In this document: one piece after another, positions 34,733 to 43,481 of the stretch
Numbering within the stretch: position 1 is the first letter of the stretch
Layout of the letters: the number at the start of each line of letters is the position of its first letter
Assembly (NCBI RefSeq): GCF_014844075.1
Contig: NZ_CP062165.1
Span: 868,001 to 932,000 of the forward strand
Length of the DNA: 64,000 nt
Origin: Paenibacillus sp. JNUCC-31
Lineage (GTDB): Bacteria; Bacillota; Bacilli; Paenibacillales; Paenibacillaceae
Reading direction: 5' to 3'
Notes under the pieces: generated by a model
The model's database searches: none
The model's input: only the letters and a program-made list of their open reading frames with translations
Told to the model about the DNA's origin: nothing
Position numbers and translations under genes: made by a program

Positions 34733-35977
34733 ATGCCCCGCAAAGACGGACGTGTCATTATGCTGGCCGATTGCCAGTCATTTTATGCCAGTGTGGAAAA
34801 GTCTGCACATCCTGAATACAGAGACCGTCCGCTTGTTGTTGCGGGAGATCCTGCACGCCGTTCAGGCATTATTCTGGCAGCCTGCCCACTCGCCAAGTCC
34901 TATGGAATTACTACAGCAGAACGACTGGGTGAGGCTCTCGCCAAATGCCCCGATGTTGTCGTCATTCGTCCCCGGATGGCCGAATATATTCGTGTTTCCC
35001 TGCACATTACCCGTATCCTTCAGTCCTATACCGATCTGGTTGAACCGTATAGCATTGATGAACAATTTCTCGATGTCACCGGAAGTTTGGACCTGTTCGG
35101 CAGTCCTGAAACGATTGCCCGCAGCATTCAGGACAGGGTCATGGAAGAGACTGGCGTCTATATCCGCGTCGGCATCAGCGACACCAAGGTTGTCAGCAAG
35201 ATGGCCTGTGATCTGTATGCCAAAAAAGTCCCGGGAGGCATCTATACGCTGCCCCGCAAAGACATGCAGACAACATTGTGGAAAAAGCCTGTTCGAGACA
35301 TGTTTATGGTCGGTTCCCGGATGGGGCAGCATCTCTATAAGATGGGGATTCATACGATCGGTGATCTGGCGCAGACTCCATTGTCCCGGCTTAGAGAACG
35401 TTGGGGGGTAAACGGTGAGGTACTGTGGCGTATTGCCCGCGGGATCGATGATTCTCCGGTAAAACCCGGGACATATGCTCACCAGCAGCAGGGCATCGGA
35501 CATCAGATGACATTGCCTCGGGACTATGAATCATGGGCAGACATCAAGGTGGTGCTGCTCGAATTGGCAGAGCTGGTCAGCCGGCGTTCCCGGGACAAAT
35601 CGCTCATGGGCAATGTCGTCTCTGTAGGCTGTCGGGGGCATGATTACGATCGTCCCACCGGCTTCTCCCGCCAGATGAAGGTAAATGAACCTACCAACAT
35701 CACCGATGAAGTATACGATGCGGCAGCAGCTCTGTTTCTGCGCCATTGGGACGGATTACCCATTCGCCGCATTAGCGTGTCATTGACCGGACTTGTGCCC
35801 GATTCCGAAGTACAGCTGTCCTGGTTTGATGACCGGGAACGCAAAAGAGAACTGGAACGTGCCACGGATGACATCAAACGCAAGTTCGGAGATACCGCGA
35901 TCATGCGGGCCTCCTCGCTCTGCTCGTCCGCACAGGCACAGGACCGTTCTCATAAAATTGGAGGTCACTATAAATGA
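34733..35977 (+). CDS. uvrX: Y-family translesion DNA polymerase (UvrX/YqjW type)
   Basis: This is a 414-residue DNA polymerase of the UmuC/DinB superfamily that copies past lesions. The catalytic palm begins with the LADCQSFYASVE motif, in which Asp and Phe-Tyr are conserved, and continues with YSIDEQFLDVT carrying the second Asp/Glu pair. A helix-hairpin-helix thumb (about 190-240) and little-finger domain follow. The C-terminus has the YqjW-like tail, not a full DinB clamp motif. GGAGAG precedes the ATG. A LexA box upstream and a YolD gene overlapping downstream match the B. subtilis SOS-induced uvrX/yqjW-yolD/yqjX pairs. Confidence 0.88.
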   Translation: MPRKDGRVIMLADCQSFYASVEKSAHPEYRDRPLVVAGDPARRSGIILAACPLAKSYGITTAERLGEALAKCPDVVVIRPRMAEYIRVSLHITRILQSYTDLVEPYSIDEQFLDVTGSLDLFGSPETIARSIQDRVMEETGVYIRVGISDTKVVSKMACDLYAKKVPGGIYTLPRKDMQTTLWKKPVRDMFMVGSRMGQHLYKMGIHTIGDLAQTPLSRLRERWGVNGEVLWRIARGIDDSPVKPGTYAHQQQGIGHQMTLPRDYESWADIKVVLLELAELVSRRSRDKSLMGNVVSVGCRGHDYDRPTGFSRQMKVNEPTNITDEVYDAAAALFLRHWDGLPIRRISVSLTGLVPDSEVQLSWFDDRERKRELERATDDIKRKFGDTAIMRASSLCSSAQAQDRSHKIGGHYK

Positions 35978-36315
35978 GTAAAAAATTACAGCAAAACGGG
36001 ATCTTTGAATCCTCACGCATGATGCTGCCCGAACACCGGGAAGCCTACATCATTCATCAGGAGCAACTCGCTCCCCGTATTCGCCCGTCCCTGGATGCCC
36101 AGGCAGCGGAAGAAATGTCCCGCTTGCTTAGCAACTCCATGCTGCTTGGGGATGCAGTCACCATCACCCTGTTCCATGAACATGATGATATCCGCTTTAC
36201 CGGGCAGGTGCTTCGACTGGACTCCCCTTCCCGTACGCTTAAGCTGCTAACAGAGACCGGGACCCGGGACATTCAGATGAATCTCATTACGGATGTGGTA
36301 CTTGCGAATGAATGA
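35974..36315 (+). CDS. YolD-like protein partner of the Y-family polymerase
   Basis: This is a 113-residue soluble protein of the YolD-like family: LPEHREAYIIHQEQ near the N-terminus, a central beta stretch around DIRFTGQVLRLD, and a C-terminal IQMNLITDVVL strand. Members occur directly after uvrX-type polymerase genes and are thought to be the functional counterpart of UmuD-type partners. The ATG overlaps the polymerase stop by 4 bases (ATGA), so the two are translated together under the same LexA control. Confidence 0.85.
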   Translation: MSKKLQQNGIFESSRMMLPEHREAYIIHQEQLAPRIRPSLDAQAAEEMSRLLSNSMLLGDAVTITLFHEHDDIRFTGQVLRLDSPSRTLKLLTETGTRDIQMNLITDVVLANE

Positions 36316-36355
36316 TGAATGATGACGAATGAACTTGATATAAAAGGAGCCCCCC

Positions 36356-36739
36356 ATGAACTCCGCGTTGCGGATATACCGGAATAGATGCAACATGGAA
36401 ATGGCCATGCAGGACCCTTTTCCTACACGATCGGATGCAGAACGGAAGCAGTCGACAAGTCGCATTCATATCGGACCATTTCGTTCCAAAGAAGCAAAAG
36501 GTCAGATTGGTGATTCATTGGCTGCTCCAGAGGGTAAGGGGAAGACTTCGTTAGAACAAACTCCAGTCAAATTCATTGGAAAGACGTTCGAGCAGATGCA
36601 CACCTGCAATGCTGTTTCCTTTCCGATTCAGAGCCGGACCTACAAGACCGATACCAAACTGGCCTGGAACCAGGGTCAGGATTCCGCCCGACACTCCACT
36701 CTTGGCAGGCAGCCCGACCTGAATCGCAAATTCACCTGA
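36356..36739 (+). CDS. Possible third gene of the SOS operon, hypothetical
   Basis: A frame of 127 codons begins with an ATG 6 bases after AAAGGAG, 40 bases downstream of the yolD-type gene. The first 65 codons lie in otherwise empty DNA. The rest is antisense to the 3' end of the glutaminase gene. Only the good ribosome binding site and position support it. The product has no recognised domain, and the overlapping part could be chance. Confidence 0.35.
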   Translation: MNSALRIYRNRCNMEMAMQDPFPTRSDAERKQSTSRIHIGPFRSKEAKGQIGDSLAAPEGKGKTSLEQTPVKFIGKTFEQMHTCNAVSFPIQSRTYKTDTKLAWNQGQDSARHSTLGRQPDLNRKFT

Positions 36740-37492
36740 TGCATTATACATACCGCAGGTGGTCATGAATGTCTTGGCGATCTGTACATAACGGCGAGGA
36801 ATAAGCTCATTCCCGGTGATGGGATCTGTCCCGTCATAGGCAAGCACCAGTGCCATACGGGCCAGGTCCGAACAAGTCACCTCTATGGAGCAATGCCTGA
36901 AATAGACGGCAAGCACATCCTCGACGTCATCCTTGAGCACACCGTTATGCTTCAGAAAATAACCAAGCGAGCGGTTCAGATGGCCTGTATCCGATTCGGA
37001 TTGAAATACCGCTTCGTTATAACCCAGCCGATCATTATTCGCCAGCTTGCGGAAAAATTCCAAAATGCGCCGTGATTTCTCCTCCTTGCAATCTCCGGCA
37101 ATCAGGGACGATACCGTGATCGCACCTGCATTGATTAATGGATTAAACGGAATACCCGGTTCCACCAGTTCAAGCTTGATCATCGAGTCGTAATCATCCC
37201 CGGTGGGTTCTTTTCCTACATTAAAAAAGACCGCTTCCTCCCCATGATCCATCAGGGCCAGAATGAGTGTAAATACCTTGGAGATACTTTGCATCGTGAA
37301 CGGGACACCACAATCCCCGGCTGATACGTCATTTCCTTCGGCGTCCATGATATGTATCCCCAGTTCATCCTGCGAGGCCTTGACTAGCTCCGGTATATAG
37401 GAAGCTACTTTCCCCTGTCCAGTGTGCAGACGGCTGGTCTCCAGCCATTCCGGCAGTAACAAGTTCAGGCGTTCCATTGCAGCATTGCTCAT
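36551..37492 (-). CDS. glsA: Glutaminase A
   Basis: This is a 313-residue enzyme of the beta-lactamase-like glutaminase family that hydrolyses glutamine to glutamate and ammonia. The S-x-x-K catalytic motif is in FTMQSISKVF. NPLINAGAI, the conserved Tyr in RLGYNEAVF, and the C-terminal PAKSGVSGGI are intact. The start ATG 37492 (MSNAAM) sits after GGAGGAGATGGAG. The frame opens up to 37555 without need. It is convergent with the SOS operon and has no evident partner. Confidence 0.93.
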   Translation of the reverse strand: MSNAAMERLNLLLPEWLETSRLHTGQGKVASYIPELVKASQDELGIHIMDAEGNDVSAGDCGVPFTMQSISKVFTLILALMDHGEEAVFFNVGKEPTGDDYDSMIKLELVEPGIPFNPLINAGAITVSSLIAGDCKEEKSRRILEFFRKLANNDRLGYNEAVFQSESDTGHLNRSLGYFLKHNGVLKDDVEDVLAVYFRHCSIEVTCSDLARMALVLAYDGTDPITGNELIPRRYVQIAKTFMTTCGMYNASGEFAIQVGLPAKSGVSGGILTLVPGQFGIGLVGPALNRKGNSIAGVHLLERLSNEFDWSLF

Positions 37493-37605
37493 CTCCATCT
37501 CCTCCAAATCTCTGTATGAGCATTCTGCATACACCCGAATGAAGAAGCCATTCAAAATGATACAAAATGCCGGGATAGGTATGTATTACCCGCAAGCCTG
37601 ATCCC

Positions 37606-38088
37606 TTACCGCTTCACCTGAAGATTCAGCTCCAGAATCTCGCCGGGCAGCCCATGATAGTCCCCAACCCATGTAGATACAAAATTCTGTCTAAGCAATA
37701 TTCGACGGGATGCCGCATTGGACGGATCGATAACGGCATAGAGTACAGCCATTCCTGCCGCCTGTGCCTGAATAATCAGCCGAGCTGCGATAGAAGTCCC
37801 GTGTCCTTTCCCCCAATATTCCGGCAAAATCATATAACCCATTTCCGCCCGGGACGGATCAGATTCATCCGGGATCAGTTTGGCGTAGGCCATCCCTATC
37901 CCATCTTCACCAGATATCCGATAATATCCGCAGTCATTCCCCTGATTATAATTCACCATGGATTCAAACTCCGCTATAGCCTCATGCTCAGGAAGAGCAC
38001 GTTCGGTAATCTGTTGCATCACTTCAATATTGGATACAAGAGCATAATAATCCGCAAAATCAGGTTGTGCATATTTCATGAAATTCAT
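37606..38088 (-). CDS. GNAT-family N-acetyltransferase
   Basis: This is a protein of 160 residues with the GNAT fold. The acetyl-CoA pyrophosphate loop reads GYMILPEYWGKGHGTSIA, and the following strand and helix (VLYAVIDPSNAASRRILLRQNF) are typical of the RimJ/RimL-like group. The substrate is not predictable. AGGAGG lies 10 bases before ATG 38088. An in-frame ATG at 38097 is too close to it. Confidence 0.82.
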   Translation of the reverse strand: MNFMKYAQPDFADYYALVSNIEVMQQITERALPEHEAIAEFESMVNYNQGNDCGYYRISGEDGIGMAYAKLIPDESDPSRAEMGYMILPEYWGKGHGTSIAARLIIQAQAAGMAVLYAVIDPSNAASRRILLRQNFVSTWVGDYHGLPGEILELNLQVKR

Positions 38089-38224
38089 GACGGACATACC
38101 TCCTCTTAATGGCTAACAGGGACTCACTCTTTTTGTTTCACCTAGAGTATACCAGAAGCAAAGTATGCATTGCACACAACCCCTTCATGTACCGGAGCCT
38201 TCGCCTCTTTGCTTCATTGGGTTC

Positions 38225-38252
38225 AAAAAAAGCGGCCTCCTTAGAGACCGCT
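38225..38252 (-). terminator. Terminator after the OFA transporter gene
   Basis: On the minus strand agcggtctc pairs with gaggccgct (one wobble or mismatch) around a 4-base loop, followed by TTTTTTTG. Confidence 0.75.
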
Positions 38253-38293
38253 CAGCTTGCTTTTTATAAAATAGAACTTCGTCCCCGCTACAC

Positions 38294-39592
38294 TCAGCTT
38301 GCCCGGGATGAAGGGTTAAGATTCATCTGCTGTTCACGTTGACGTGTACGACGTCCCTGACCCGGAGGCGTTATAATCAACGCCAGCAAGAGCGAGACAG
38401 CGCAGAGTACAGCGATCACAATAAAGGTAAGGTGGAACCCGCCTAACAGGGCGCTGATAAACGATCCGGCCAAGGCACCAAATCCAAATCCTTGATAGAT
38501 GACGCCGTAGTTTTTGCTCTGATTTTTCAGTCCAAAGTAATCCGCCACAATCGCCGGGAAGACTGTAATGTTGCCACCAAAGCAGAACGCGATAGCAGCC
38601 ACACAGGCGAAGAAGATGCCAAAGCTTAGAGGTACCAGACTCAAGGTCATCACGGCAACAGCTGTAACCAGCAGGGCTCCGGCAATGACTTTCATCCGTC
38701 CTACTTTATCCGACAGCGCACCCAGAATAATACGTCCAGCGGTATTAAAGATCGCAACCATCGCCACGGCATTCGCCGCTGTAGCCACGTTAAGCCCTGC
38801 CAGCTGTACACCGATATCTTTCACAATGCCAATCAGATACAAACCACTCATACATGCCGTGAAGAAAATAACGAAGAGCATGTAAGCTTCTTTGGTACGC
38901 AGCATCTCTTTGACCGTATAATCCTGACGTGCTTCTTGTTTCTTCGCACCCTCGTTGCTGCTCGCTGGAGCCTGTCCGCGAACAACCGCTTCACGGATCA
39001 GGAACGAGCCGCCCACAATCAATACCAATACTATCATGCCCCAGTACATAAAGGCTTGAGCAGGACCAACGGCACTGATTAATGCCGAGTTCACATATTT
39101 GAACAACAGACTGCCTGTACCAAAAGCACCGACCGAAATCCCCGAGATCAGACCTTTTCGCTCAGGGAACCACTTGATCAGGTTGGACAGGGAAGTAATA
39201 TACGCCGTACCATCCGCGAATCCAACTACAAATCCGGCCAGGATGTAGAGCAGTGTCAACGAACTCACTTGAGAACTGAGCACGAGTCCCAGACCAAGCA
39301 CCACACCGGCTACCCGAATCAGGCGACGAAGCCCCCATCGTTCTTGCAGTCGCCCTGCAAATAATGTGGCAAATGCCAAAGCAAAACTGGTAATCGAAAA
39401 AGTTATCGCGACCGAGCTGACGTCCCAACCGAAACGATCAGACAACGGTTGATTAAATAAACTCCAGGTGTAGATGGTTCCAAGACCCATTTGTACAATG
39501 ATGGTTCCCAGTACAATAAGCCAGCGGTTCATTTTCATAGATGTAACTGTTGATTCAGGTGTTGATGAAGCGGATGAAATAGCTGCTTTCAT
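38294..39592 (-). CDS. OFA-family MFS transporter (YhjX-like)
   Basis: This is a 432-residue transporter with 12 predicted membrane segments, of the oxalate/formate antiporter (OFA) family. The opening MNRWLIVLGTIIVQMGLGTIYTWSLF and the G-rich stretch NITVFPAIVADYFGLKNQSKNYG are family hallmarks. E. coli YhjX belongs here and is controlled by the LytS/LytTR system YpdAB in response to pyruvate. Here a LytS/LytTR pair is encoded next door on the same strand, so a role in carboxylate (for example pyruvate) transport is likely. The start ATG 39592 follows GGGGAG. The frame opens up to 39634. Confidence 0.85.
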   Translation of the reverse strand: MKAAISSASSTPESTVTSMKMNRWLIVLGTIIVQMGLGTIYTWSLFNQPLSDRFGWDVSSVAITFSITSFALAFATLFAGRLQERWGLRRLIRVAGVVLGLGLVLSSQVSSLTLLYILAGFVVGFADGTAYITSLSNLIKWFPERKGLISGISVGAFGTGSLLFKYVNSALISAVGPAQAFMYWGMIVLVLIVGGSFLIREAVVRGQAPASSNEGAKKQEARQDYTVKEMLRTKEAYMLFVIFFTACMSGLYLIGIVKDIGVQLAGLNVATAANAVAMVAIFNTAGRIILGALSDKVGRMKVIAGALLVTAVAVMTLSLVPLSFGIFFACVAAIAFCFGGNITVFPAIVADYFGLKNQSKNYGVIYQGFGFGALAGSFISALLGGFHLTFIVIAVLCAVSLLLALIITPPGQGRRTRQREQQMNLNPSSRAS

Positions 39593-39620
39593 CGTGATCT
39601 CCCCTTTGCCGATGTCTAGA

Positions 39621-39732
39621 GCATTTTGCATCATTCGATTCCAAGCACTAACGGGACAATATGTAGACGAATAAGAACATTTCGATCTGCATATTGCTGA
39701 TTACAACCGTTCTTTGGATTGATGCAAAATGC
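39621..39732. promoter_or_regulatory. Paired 12-bp inverted sites upstream of the OFA transporter
   Basis: gcattttgcatc (39621-39632) and gatgcaaaatgc (39721-39732) are exact inverted copies about 100 bases apart, bracketing the promoter region of the transporter gene. They may be regulator sites. A half-site-like aaccgttctt, similar to LytTR targets, lies at about 39705. Confidence 0.4.
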
Positions 39733-39826
39733 TGCATTGAATGCGTTCACAAGCTAATCATACATGAAAGGGGATTCATTACACCGATTTGAGCATGAGT
39801 TGCATCAGATGCGGAATGAAATGCCT

Positions 39827-40639
39827 CTAGATGCGCATGAGCTGCCTGAATTCCTTGACCTTGCCCCGGCTAACAGGCACTTCAGCCTCCAGATCGCGCA
39901 AACGAAGCAGATACGTATTGTTAAACCAAGGGACAATTTCACGGATTTGAGACAAATTCACCACGTAAGAACGATGGCAGCGGAAAAAGGTTTCCTGCGG
40001 CAAACGCCCGTGAAAATCCGAAATGCTGATCGGCATCGTAAACTCACCGTTTTTGGTATATACCTTCGTTACTTTCTCTTGTGCTTCCGCATAATAAATA
40101 TCGGCAGTGTCTGTCACAATAATATTGTCATTGCGAAGCAAATTGATGCGTCTCTCCGTCTGGGCATTCGATTCCCGATCCTGCATGCCGGATACAGACC
40201 ATTCGTCGTTCACTTGTGCCGTATGCTGAGCCTGTCCATCGTCGTTGCCACGTTCACGCACCTCTTGCTCATGATCCCGTTTGAATGCCGTTTCGAGTTT
40301 CTTCAGCATCGTGGCAATTCGCTTTTCATCATACGGCTTCAGAATATAGTCAAACGCCTCCAGCTCAAAGGCCTCAGCCGCATGTTCCTTGTACGCCGTA
40401 GTGAATACGATATAGGGCTTGCTCGCAAACTTCCCAATATGATGCGCCAGCATCATGCCATCCAATGAAGGAATGTTAATATCAAGGAAAATAACGTCGA
40501 CTTCCTGCTCCTGCAGAAACTTCAGCACATCCAGTCCATCTTCCAGACAATCTACCACTTCAATTTGGCTATGTTCCTGTATCAAATAATTCAGTTCCTC
40601 ACTTGCCGGAATCTCATCTTCAACAATAAGAGCTCTCAT
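39827..40639 (-). CDS. LytTR-family response regulator
   Basis: This is a 270-residue regulator. Residues 1-120 are a receiver domain with an intact acidic pair (VEDE), phosphoacceptor Asp in VIFLDINIPSLDG, Thr (FTTAY) and Lys (LKPYD). A charged, Gln-rich linker (about 122-165) leads to a LytTR DNA-binding domain (about 168-268, with FFRCHRSYVVNLSQIREI). Its gene starts 10 bases after the LytS-type kinase gene, so the two form a two-component system. The nearby OFA transporter gene is the likely target. Confidence 0.92.
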   Translation of the reverse strand: MRALIVEDEIPASEELNYLIQEHSQIEVVDCLEDGLDVLKFLQEQEVDVIFLDINIPSLDGMMLAHHIGKFASKPYIVFTTAYKEHAAEAFELEAFDYILKPYDEKRIATMLKKLETAFKRDHEQEVRERGNDDGQAQHTAQVNDEWSVSGMQDRESNAQTERRINLLRNDNIIVTDTADIYYAEAQEKVTKVYTKNGEFTMPISISDFHGRLPQETFFRCHRSYVVNLSQIREIVPWFNNTYLLRLRDLEAEVPVSRGKVKEFRQLMRI

Positions 40640-40649
40640 TGGCCATTCA

Positions 40650-42320
40650 TCACCTTGTCACTGCATCTCCTTTGGGTACATCAAATATAATATCGGTGCC
40701 TTGCTCCAGCCGGGTAATCGTTAATCCTTGTCCATAAATGAGCTTCACCCGCCGATGCACATTGTACAACCCGATCTGGTTGCCAGGCATCCGGTCATGG
40801 TATACCCGGTCAATAATATCCGCTCCAATCCCTGCACCTGTATCACTGACCCCAATTCGCACAAAGTCAGGATAGTCCTGTACCCGAATCCGTACGTTTC
40901 CGGGTCCTTTGACCTTGAGAATGCCGTGAATGATGGCATTTTCCACAAGGGGCTGGATGACCAGACTTGGGATATGCACAGCTACCTCATCAATCTCATA
41001 AATGACGTTAAGCCTGCTGCCAAAACGTGCCTTCTCAATTTCCACATAATTGCGGACCTGTTCCAGCTCCTTGTGAATATCGATAAGTTCATCCGACAAC
41101 TCCAGATTATAGCGCATATATCCGGACAGATTCACAATCAGTTCGCGCGCCCGATCCGGCTTGGTGCGAATCGATGAAGCAATGGCGTTCAGCGCATTGA
41201 ATAGAAAATGAGGATGGATTGTGGTCTGCAATGCACGCAGCTCCGCTTTATTGGCGGCAGCCTTGATCTCCTCCACACGTGATACTTCCATCTGGGTGGA
41301 GATAATCTGGGACAGGCCCACAGCCATTGTTTGCAAAGGATACGTAATCTTGTACGCTTTGCGGTAATAGATTTTCAGCGCACCCGTCACTTCTCCCCGC
41401 TCTTTGAGCGGGATGATGAGGAGGGAGTGGATATCCGGCGTTTTTTCGTCAATTACATCATTGCTGATCGTAATCTCTCCGCTGGAGATTGTCTTCTTCG
41501 TCATCTCGCTAATAATTTCATTGCCGATGTGATATCGTTCCTCACCAAATCCCACATAAGCCAGTACATTTCGGGTATCTGTAATCGCAACCGCATCGGC
41601 CTGAATATCCTCCTGAATAATCCGGCAGATTGTCCGCAGAGAGTCCTCATCAATGGAACGGAAGTAGGGCAAGGTCTTATTGGCAATTTCCAGCGCCAAC
41701 TTGGCCTGACGAGCCGCAATCATTTCCTTTTCCCCTTCCACACTCTGCACCAGCAGAACGATCAGCCCAATGTTCATCTCACCCAATATCATCGGGAGTG
41801 CAATCTTCGAGACGATATCGGCACCCAGTGGATCGGGATAGGAATACAGCAGGATAAGCAGCATCGTAAGTGCTTCACAGATCATTCCGGCCGCAATACC
41901 AATCATCCAGCGCTTCGACTTGGGCGTATACTTATGTATATACCCGGAGACCAGACCTGCTAGGATACTCGTGATTAGACACGGGATGGCCGTGACCCCA
42001 TCCATATCGATCAAATACCGATGTACCCCAGAGACAATTCCAGTAATGATGCCCACAGGCGCTCCGAATAAAATGCCGCCAGACATGATCGCAATAATGC
42101 GCACATTCACCAGCGAACCTTCCACATTAATGCCGGTATACGTGCCAAAGATGGCAAATGCACAGAATAACAACGTAACCGCAATGTATTCCTGCCATCT
42201 CAATGTTCCCTTTTGCAAAATCTGTCTAAACCGCGGTACCCTCGACAGAAAGAATAAAAATATAATCAGCAGTGCCGCCCGTTCGAACAAACCCAGCAGC
42301 ATCGTAAACATCTCCGTCAA
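40650..42320 (-). CDS. LytS-family sensor histidine kinase
   Basis: This encodes about 556 residues. Six or so N-terminal membrane segments form a 5TM-5TMR_LYT sensor (about 10-200), followed by a GAF-like domain (about 225-350). The His_kinase domain carries the phosphorylated His in [14 protein letters not shown]. The HATPase_c domain includes the N box ([12 protein letters not shown]) and DTGAGIG. The start TTG 42320 is preferred because GGAGG lies about 8 bases upstream. The frame reaches ATG 42344 without a good site. E. coli relatives BtsS and YpdA sense pyruvate. The ligand here is inferred only. Confidence 0.9.
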   Translation of the reverse strand: MTEMFTMLLGLFERAALLIIFLFFLSRVPRFRQILQKGTLRWQEYIAVTLLFCAFAIFGTYTGINVEGSLVNVRIIAIMSGGILFGAPVGIITGIVSGVHRYLIDMDGVTAIPCLITSILAGLVSGYIHKYTPKSKRWMIGIAAGMICEALTMLLILLYSYPDPLGADIVSKIALPMILGEMNIGLIVLLVQSVEGEKEMIAARQAKLALEIANKTLPYFRSIDEDSLRTICRIIQEDIQADAVAITDTRNVLAYVGFGEERYHIGNEIISEMTKKTISSGEITISNDVIDEKTPDIHSLLIIPLKERGEVTGALKIYYRKAYKITYPLQTMAVGLSQIISTQMEVSRVEEIKAAANKAELRALQTTIHPHFLFNALNAIASSIRTKPDRARELIVNLSGYMRYNLELSDELIDIHKELEQVRNYVEIEKARFGSRLNVIYEIDEVAVHIPSLVIQPLVENAIIHGILKVKGPGNVRIRVQDYPDFVRIGVSDTGAGIGADIIDRVYHDRMPGNQIGLYNVHRRVKLIYGQGLTITRLEQGTDIIFDVPKGDAVTR

Positions 42321-42553
42321 TCTGACTTCCTCCACATCCATCAAAAATAAACGCCCTCATCGCAGCAGCGTTTTCCTCACCTTGAGTTCCATATATGCTC
42401 GTATGAAACAGTTTACCGTTCCCCCTGGAGGAAAGCAAAGTCAATCCTGTGAAAATAAGAGGTAGAAGCACCGGCCGGACTTATTCTCCTTTTTGACAGA
42501 CGCTAAGGAATCGGTAACACCTTATCACTCCATTTAGCGAGGAATACAAATTC

Positions 42554-42685
42554 TAACGAACCTCAGCCACGCTATTCCAATAAAAACCCGCAATAAATGG
42601 CATGAAACAGGCAAATAACGACTCTACGATTCGTTAAAATATCGAACCTTGGGAATTGACTCAATAGCGTGCGCTCAGTTCGTTA
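42554..42685. repeat. Large imperfect palindrome
   Basis: taacgaacctcagccacgct (42554-42573) is repeated inverted as agcgtgcgctcagttcgtta (42666-42685) with a few differences. Inside lies a second palindrome, taacga...tcgtta (42616-42636). It looks like a mobile or structural intergenic repeat. Confidence 0.6.
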
Positions 42686-42784
42686 ACCTAGATAATTTTT
42701 CGTGAAGTACGTTTCTATCATGATACATGTAATCATTTATCATTTATCATGTATCACGCATACTTGCCTGCCTTAAATAATCAA

Positions 42785-42829
42785 AAGGGCGGTCCACAGT
42801 CATCTTCCTGACTTATGGACCGCCCTTCC
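42785..42829. terminator. Strong hairpin, probable bidirectional terminator
   Basis: aagggcggtccacagtca pairs with the later tgacttatggaccgccctt with one bulge. Base-rich flanks are TTTTGATT on the minus strand and ccactataatt on the plus strand. It probably ends the SpoVIF-type transcript. Confidence 0.65.
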
Positions 42830-42900
42830 ACTATAATTACATCATACACATTCGATGTAATTTGGTTTTATAAAGTGAAACTAATTTACACAATAACGGA

Positions 42901-43010
42901 GAGGACAGAAAAAACCTGAAGAAGCGAAGCGTGCGCCTTTATCCCCGAATTTTACCCTTTGAAAAAGATAATTCAAAAAAATCCGGGGATAACAGCGCTC
43001 GGAAGGTTGT
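42901..43010 (-). repeat. Hairpin intergenic repeat, copy C (inverted)
   Basis: Read on the minus strand it matches copies A and B: ctgttatccccggattttttt, an AT-rich loop, aaaattcggggataaaggcg, then cgcttcttcag and a ctgtcctctccg tail. Confidence 0.75.
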
Positions 43011-43079
43011 TCTGTCATCGTAGTGCCCCGTGTAAATGAAACTGTTTCATTTTATTCCCACCCAACAATACATCGAATC

Positions 43080-43367
43080 CTATCTAAACATGCCCCATAG
43101 CTTAATCAAATGAAACGTATTGTTCGGATCGATCTTCTGCGCGAGGACAAATGCTACGAATTGTTCCTCCTGAGCCGCAGAAAAATTCTCATTCATAATG
43201 ACCGCTGATGATTTGACCAGCCTTCTCACCTTGGCCTTATCCTGCAGATCCGATTTGGTGACCCCATCGATCAGCTTTTTGATACGCTCTTTGACAGCGG
43301 GATTTTTCATCTTCGTTTTAATCCGCTCTACCAGCTGCGGACTGATTCCATATTGTTGATAACCCAA
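43080..43367 (-). CDS. spoVIF: Stage VI sporulation protein F-like protein
   Basis: This is a small basic protein of about 95 residues, predicted all-helical. The C-terminal stretch (EEQFVAFVLAQKID then NTFHLIKLWGMF) and the central DKAKVRRLVK match what I recall of the SpoVIF family in Paenibacillus, which is involved in late spore coat assembly. AGGAGG is followed 11 bases later by TTG 43367. GTG 43379 in the same frame is too close to that site, so the exact start is uncertain. It is a single gene upstream of a strong hairpin. Confidence 0.65.
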   Translation of the reverse strand: MGYQQYGISPQLVERIKTKMKNPAVKERIKKLIDGVTKSDLQDKAKVRRLVKSSAVIMNENFSAAQEEQFVAFVLAQKIDPNNTFHLIKLWGMFR

Positions 43368-43481
43368 AACGTACAGCACCTCCTGAATAATGAACTCACT
43401 TCTTATTCATATGACAGGAGGGCCTGTACACTTGACATTTTCCCACGGAAAATGTGGAATACCCCACATCCACAGCCCCAA

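Larger units (their letters stand above)
42321..43079. other. Repeat-rich intergenic region
   Basis: About 760 bases without a gene. In order it holds a large imperfect palindrome (42554-42685), a small hairpin formed by atgatacatg/catgtatca arms (about 42719-42757), a strong terminator hairpin (42785-42829) and an inverted copy of the hairpin repeat family (42901-43010). Confidence 0.65.
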
